NCBI GenBank assembly: GCA_001599715.1
Contig: BCHU01000006.1
Span: 1,346,765 to 1,410,764, forward strand
Reading direction: 5' to 3'
Length of the DNA: 64,000 bases
Origin: Phaeotremella fagi
Lineage: Eukaryota; Basidiomycota; Tremellomycetes; Tremellales; Phaeotremellaceae
In this document: positions 59,218 through 64,000 of the stretch, piece after piece
How the letters are laid out: every line of letters begins with the position of its first letter
How positions within the stretch are numbered: the stretch's first letter is position 1
Position numbers and translations under genes: made by a program
Notes under the pieces: model-generated
Seen by the model: the letters and a program-made list of their open reading frames with translations, nothing else
What the model was told of the DNA's origin: nothing
Databases searched by the model: none

Positions 59218-59710
59218 TCAAGTCCCCCCATGACCAGGTAAGGTTCCATGCCACTGAACCCGATCCCTCTCATTGAAAGTTCCCTTGGTCCCCGTCCCAC
59301 CTCTCACCCGCTGAACCTCTTTACTCCACCAACCCTCCATCTCGGAAGTGGTATGTATACGTTGAACAGAAGGGTCGGATAACATCTCCAATGTCCTCCC
59401 GAATTTACGGAGCTACCAGTACCATTAAATTACAGTTTCGGGAGGGGGACATACCTGATGTTCTATCGCTGTGTAATCTCGTGTCTTTAAAGGTGGATGA
59501 CGGAAATTGTATCTTAGATGTAAGAGGAAGGATGGTCTTGCTTCCTGAGATAGTATGAATACGCATTCAATCGAGAATCCAATGAACATACCACCGATTT
59601 TGAGAACACATTTCTGACACCTCTGTAACAATGTCAATGAGACGCAACGAAGAAGTTACTCACTCCCTGTATAAATTTATTACATCTTGCTGTAATCCTG
59701 ATCTTACCAT
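59218..59710 (-). CDS. SDHAF1: SDHAF1, LYR-motif succinate dehydrogenase assembly factor
   Basis: Small mitochondrial matrix protein that passes Fe-S clusters to the SdhB subunit. Start 59710. Four exons join in phase: MVRSGLQQDVINLYRE, a phase-2 GTGAGT intron, GVRNVFSKSV, a GTATGT intron, EARPSFLLHLRYNFRHPPLK with TRDYTAIEHQ, another GTATGT intron, then LRKFGRTLEMLSDPSVQRIH to the stop. LYR at residues 13-15, the R-NFRH loop and the YTAIEHQLRKG-R-LEML helix match SDHAF1/Sdh6. About 117 residues, slightly longer than the human protein because of a C-terminal GGTGTKGTFNERD extension. The first ATG is itself followed by GTAAGA, which could act as a donor. Confidence 0.85.
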
Positions 59711-60121
59711 CGCTGTCTTTGTCGCTGTGTTAGATGTCGTTTTGGTTACCACAGACTTGGTTGTCGTTACCTCTAAAGTGGTCTGAGGATCGTACAAGCA
59801 GATTTGTGGAGCTCCACATTTGCCACTTGCGGAAATAATAACGGGTTTTCAGATTCCTCGGCCTCTGAGTTTTAAGAAGCTGATTTCTCATTTTTGCTTA
59901 TATTTTGTATTCATTTTACATATCGAATATACTCAGAGCAGGACTAGAATACTTTAGACAGTAGTCCAGGTTAAATCCCTTTCGGAGATACCTCGAAATC
60001 CAAAGTCAAAAGGGAAAATTCAAGGGTCGACAGTCGAACGGCAAAGGTTTCAAGAATCCCAAGAGCATTCTCAAAAGTTCATTTTATCACACCAATCCCA
60101 TCTTAAAAAGTATACAGGAAA
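59711..60121. promoter_or_regulatory. Divergent promoter of SDHAF1 and RAT1
   Basis: About 410 bp between start codons. TTTGCCACTTGCGG (59818-59831) lies about 110 bp upstream of SDHAF1; the RAT1 side has AT-rich TTTTACATATCGAATATAC near 59914-59932. No gene was seen. Confidence 0.45.
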
Positions 60122-63100
60122 ATGGTATGTAAATATCTTATCTTCAATTCATTACTCTAACCCAAAATCCACAGGGTGTTCCAGCTCTTTTCAGATGGTT
60201 ATCCAAGAAATATCCAAAGATCGTTAACAGAGTTGTTGAAGATACTCCTACCAGAGTCAGAGGTGAAGATGGAGATTTAGTTGATGTTCCTATAAGATAT
60301 GAGAATCCTAATCCTAACAAATTTGAGGTGGATAATTTGTATCGTACGTATATGTTCCTTGTTTCTTGCTGTTCTCGCCCTCTAACCCCCCTCTAGTCGA
60401 TATGAACGGTATCGTCCATCCTTGTACTCATCCAGAGGGGAAACCAGCTCCTGAAACAGAGGAAGAGATGATGGTTGAGATTTTCAAATATACTGAAAGG
60501 GTAGTCAACATGGCTAGACCAAGGAAAGTGTTGATGATGGCTATTGGTAGGTTTTTTTCTTTGCGATAGATTAATCACCATACTAAATTACCCTTCAGAT
60601 GGTGTCGCACCGAGAGCAAAAATGAATCAACAACGTTCAAGAAGATTTAGAGCTGCTCAGGAAGCTGCTGATAAAGCTGAGGAGAAGGAGGAAGCGATTA
60701 GGTTATTTGAAGCTATGGGTCATCCTGTTTCTGAGGAAACTAGATCGAAAAAGAGTTGGGATACAAACGCTATCACTCCGGGTATGTTTTCACTTTACTG
60801 CATGTTCTACAAATATCTTACAAATCAATAGGAACACCTTTCATGGACTTGCTATCTACAAGTTTGAGATATTGGGTTTCGCAGAAATTAACCAACGACC
60901 CAGGATGGAAGGATGTAAGTATACGACGTTGTTCGTGACTAACTGTCTTAGGTTAAAGTCATCATATCTGACGCATCAGTTCCTGGAGAGGGAGAACATA
61001 AGATTATGGACTGGATTAGAAGGCAGAGGAGTCATCCCGAATATGATCCAAATACGTCGCATGTGATATATGGTTTGGTAAGTTGTCTTCATCTGTTGCT
61101 TACTAACATTTCTCCAGGACGCCGATCTGATCATGCTTGCGCTGGCTACGCACGAACCTCACTTCAGAGTTTTACGTGAAGACGTTTTTTTCCAGGGTAA
61201 CAGAGGACCTTCGACGTGTAACATCTGTGGGGAAGCTGGACACATGGCCGCTAATTGCAAAGGTATGTTGTTCCCATTGAACATCAACTTACAGCCAGGC
61301 GAGAAAAAAGTACCCGATCCCAACGCTGTTGAAAAGGCTAAACCCGTCGAACCCAAACCATTCATCTTTCTCGATGTCAGCTGTCTTAGAGAATATTTAA
61401 CGATAGAACTCAACATCAGCAACACACCTTTCCCGTTCGATTTGGAATTAGCAATCGACGATTGGATCTTTATGATCTTCTTTGTTGGAAACGATTTCTT
61501 ACCTCATCTTCCATCACTCGAAATTCGTGAAGGCGCCATTGACACCTTGTTACGAATTTGGAAAAGTGAATTACCGGTCATGGGTGGATACTTAACGAAT
61601 CATGGGAAAGTTGAGATGGCCAGAGCTCAGGTGATATTGGAGGGATTGGCTAAATCAGAAGATGAAATTTTCCAGAAAAGAAAAGAAGAAGAAGAACGTC
61701 AAGATAGTAATGCTAAAAGACGGAGGATCGAGGAACATCGTCGACAAGATGATGCCAAAGCTGCGAAAGAAGGTGGAATGCTCAACGGAACAGACTACGT
61801 CGCGGTGACTCCATCAACAACGAGTCGTGGTGGAACTTTACATCCTTCTTTACCTACTCGTCCTGGTTTTGATATTGTTACGAAAGACGATTCGACCAAA
61901 GGAAAGAAATTGAGTAAATACGAGATGGAGGCGGCTTCACTTAAGAAGGGTTTGGAAGCTATGTCTGGATCCAACGACGATATTGCGGCTAACAGGAAGG
62001 AAATCAGAATGGCCAACATGTCAGCCGCTGAGAAATTGAAAGCTGAACTAGCCGGTGAAACCGTTGAACCAGAACCTGAGACGGAGAACATTGAAGTGGA
62101 TGCTTCCGATGAAGCTGTAGAAACACTTCCTGATCCAGCGACGGTGGTAGCAACGACACCCGACAGTAAAGGAACCAAACGAAAAGCTGATGATGAAGAG
62201 GATGACGATAACGATATCATCCCTGATGGAGATGATGGACTGGAAGCTCCACCTGATCCAGATGCTGATCAACCGATTTCAAAAAAGAAGTTGAAGGTCA
62301 ATTCAGATGGGACTGTGGATTATGAAGATGATGTTAAGTGAGTTGCTTGTAAACTTTTGTGCTACGACATTCTGACCTCGCACAGACTCTGGGAACCAGG
62401 ATACAGATCTAGATATTACGAAAAGAAATTCGGAGTTGAACTGTCGGATAAGGCGTTTTTGGCTGAGTAGGTTTTCTTTGTCCTAACTCGTAATCTAATC
62501 GTGTACTTACACCCCCTTAGGATCACTCGATGTTACATCGAAGGACTTTGTTGGGTCTTGGAATATTATTATCAAGGTGTTCCAGCTTGGGATTGGTATT
62601 ATCCATATCATTACGCACCTTTTGCTCAAGATTTTGAAAACGTTGGTGAATTGAAGATCGAATTCAATGTTGGAATTCCCTTCAAACCTTATGCTCAGTT
62701 GTTAGGTGTTTTCCCAGCTGCATCGTATGTTCTCATTTTTTCCCTCCTGAACAGTCATCGCTGATCAGACGCAGTCGTATCCATCTCCCCGAACCTCTGC
62801 AAGTACTTATGACTGAAGAAGATTCACCCATTATTGATTTTTACCCGTCGGACTTCGATATTGATATGAACGGGAAAAAGATGGCTTGGCAAGGTGTCGC
62901 TCTTCTACCTTTCATTGATCAACATCGATTACTGGCTGCTCTTGAGAGTAAAGAAGATCTTTTGACGGAGGATGAGAAAAGACGGAACAAATGGGGCGAT
63001 AACGTCTTGTTTGTTAGTGAAGGGAATGGGCTGTTTGATCAATTCTGCGGTTTGTACACTTTGAAGGCAGCTACTAAAGTGAGTCACCAGTAGAAACCAC

Positions 63101-63841
63101 CAACTGACCCTTTAGCCTGTAAACATTGATGTCAAATTATCTCCAGGTGTGATCGGAGCTGTCCTGGCTGATCCAGCTTGCGTTCCGAATTCAGGACTTG
63201 ATTCGCCTATCCCATCAATCCCCGAATGTCCAGATCTTGAATCCAACGCCTCACTCTCAGTCAGATACTACTATCCTCGTCAAGCTCATAAACACAAATC
63301 AATTCTTCTGAGAGGATATAAACCGTCAATGCCAGTTCTCACTGAATCTGATAAAGAGAACACGAGACGTGGTGGACCACCACGAAGGGGTAGAGGTGGT
63401 TATTCAAATAACAGTGATCGAAGTGAAAGATCTGGACCTGGTATGGGACATGGTCGAGGTTCACGAGAATCTTCATCCTCATACCGAAATGGCCAAAACG
63501 GTAACGGTAACGGCAGTAGTTATCCGTCCTACGGAAACTCAAATCAAAGTCATGGTGGTCATTCAGGTTATGGCAATTACGGTGCACCTCCACCACCGCC
63601 AACTTATGGTGGATACGGATCTGGATCAAGTAATCCATATGCTTCGACACCATACGGTAACGGAGGTTATGGATATCAACCACCAGCACCTGCTTATGGT
63701 TATCAACCGCCTCCCAGACCTTACGGCGGTGCCTCGTATCCACCACCTCCTCAAGGTGGTTTTAATCCACCACCAAGACCTTATAATGGTAATCCTTACG
63801 CTTCGTTACCACCTCGACCACCTGGAGGGAGAAGGTATTAG
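60122..63841 (+). CDS. RAT1: RAT1, nuclear 5'-3' exoribonuclease (XRN2)
   Basis: Processive nuclear exonuclease for rRNA trimming and torpedo termination of RNA polymerase II. The coding part of exon 1 is just ATG (60122-60124), followed at once by a GTATGT intron and [20 protein letters not shown]. Then [78 protein letters not shown] (acidic metal site), a CCHC zinc knuckle [14 protein letters not shown], and [22 protein letters not shown]2 is followed by [31 protein letters not shown]. The C-terminus is Gly/Tyr/Pro-rich with RGG boxes ([13 protein letters not shown]). Length near 1,000 residues and all catalytic motifs are normal. Its cofactor RAI1 is at 7174-8640. Confidence 0.97.
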
Positions 63842-64000
63842 GAAAGGGATAGAGGGAAACAGGATTTTTTGGGTTAAGCAACATTTTGAGTTTTTTTTTG
63901 TATACTTAGTGAAACTATTCATATATCAACTATCAATCATGCATAAGCTTTTGTACCTGTACAAAACCTAAGGAGCGAATTCATCAGGCATCTTTGTTCC
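63842..64000. other. 3' flank of RAT1
   Basis: The rest of the window after the RAT1 stop. Contains a T10 run near 63890-63899 and AT-rich sequence typical of a fungal 3' UTR. Nothing else was seen. Confidence 0.4.

Noticed and set aside
1..64000. Transposon, integrated virus, secondary-metabolite cluster or CRISPR-like array
   Set aside because: No transposase, integrase, reverse transcriptase, polyketide or peptide synthetase, or regularly spaced repeat was seen; the window is ordinary gene-dense fungal chromosome.

Overview
The window looks like nuclear DNA of a basidiomycete yeast of the Tremellales (Cryptococcus/Kwoniella-like). Nearly every gene is cut by several short introns, about 35-70 nt, with GTRNGT donors, CTAAC/CTGAC branch sites and YAG acceptors. 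Intergenic gaps are short, both strands are used, and the readable products are fungal housekeeping proteins. No rRNA, tRNA, CRISPR, transposon or virus-like element was recognised. Gene models were joined by eye from reading frames and splice signals, so outer boundaries are more reliable than every inner exon edge.

Layout. 1-2183: 3' part of HSE1 (ESCRT-0). 2463-5977: three tandem copies of an unknown two-exon family. 6411-8640: a small mucin-like membrane protein and RAI1. 8743-11826: WDR89-like and ZNHIT2-like genes fired from one 109-bp divergent promoter. 11904-15914: SFT2, an Sds3-like gene and the ER SNARE UFE1. 16087-18442: a second tandem family of unknown function with one decayed copy. 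19296-23899: a Dal5-type transporter and an Aro8-type aminotransferase. 24196-25597: a GLTSCR-domain protein. 25853-32955: ACC1. 33422-38220: MED4, MAK16, a CCDC90-family gene and an unknown gene. 38407-44941: GPI17/PIG-S, a Dabb-domain protein, a THOC7-like and a SIKE-like protein. 45256-54838: TEL1/ATM. 54945-56888: a divergent STE3-like receptor. 57678-63841: ACL4-like, SDHAF1 and RAT1.

Functional links. RAT1 and its partner RAI1 lie in the same window, about 51 kb apart. UFE1 and SFT2 both serve early secretory traffic, MAK16 and the ACL4-like protein serve 60S assembly, and MED4, the Sds3-like, GLTSCR and THOC7-like proteins serve transcription and mRNP formation. The transporter and aminotransferase are neighbours that may share a nitrogen-metabolism theme.

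The most unusual items are a probable 2-nt micro-exon in the aminotransferase, two lineage-specific tandem families (one with a duplicated promoter and a decaying copy), a 22-nt intron or frameshift in MED4, competing splice donors that decide the tail of the receptor-like protein, and a RAT1 first coding exon that is only the ATG.
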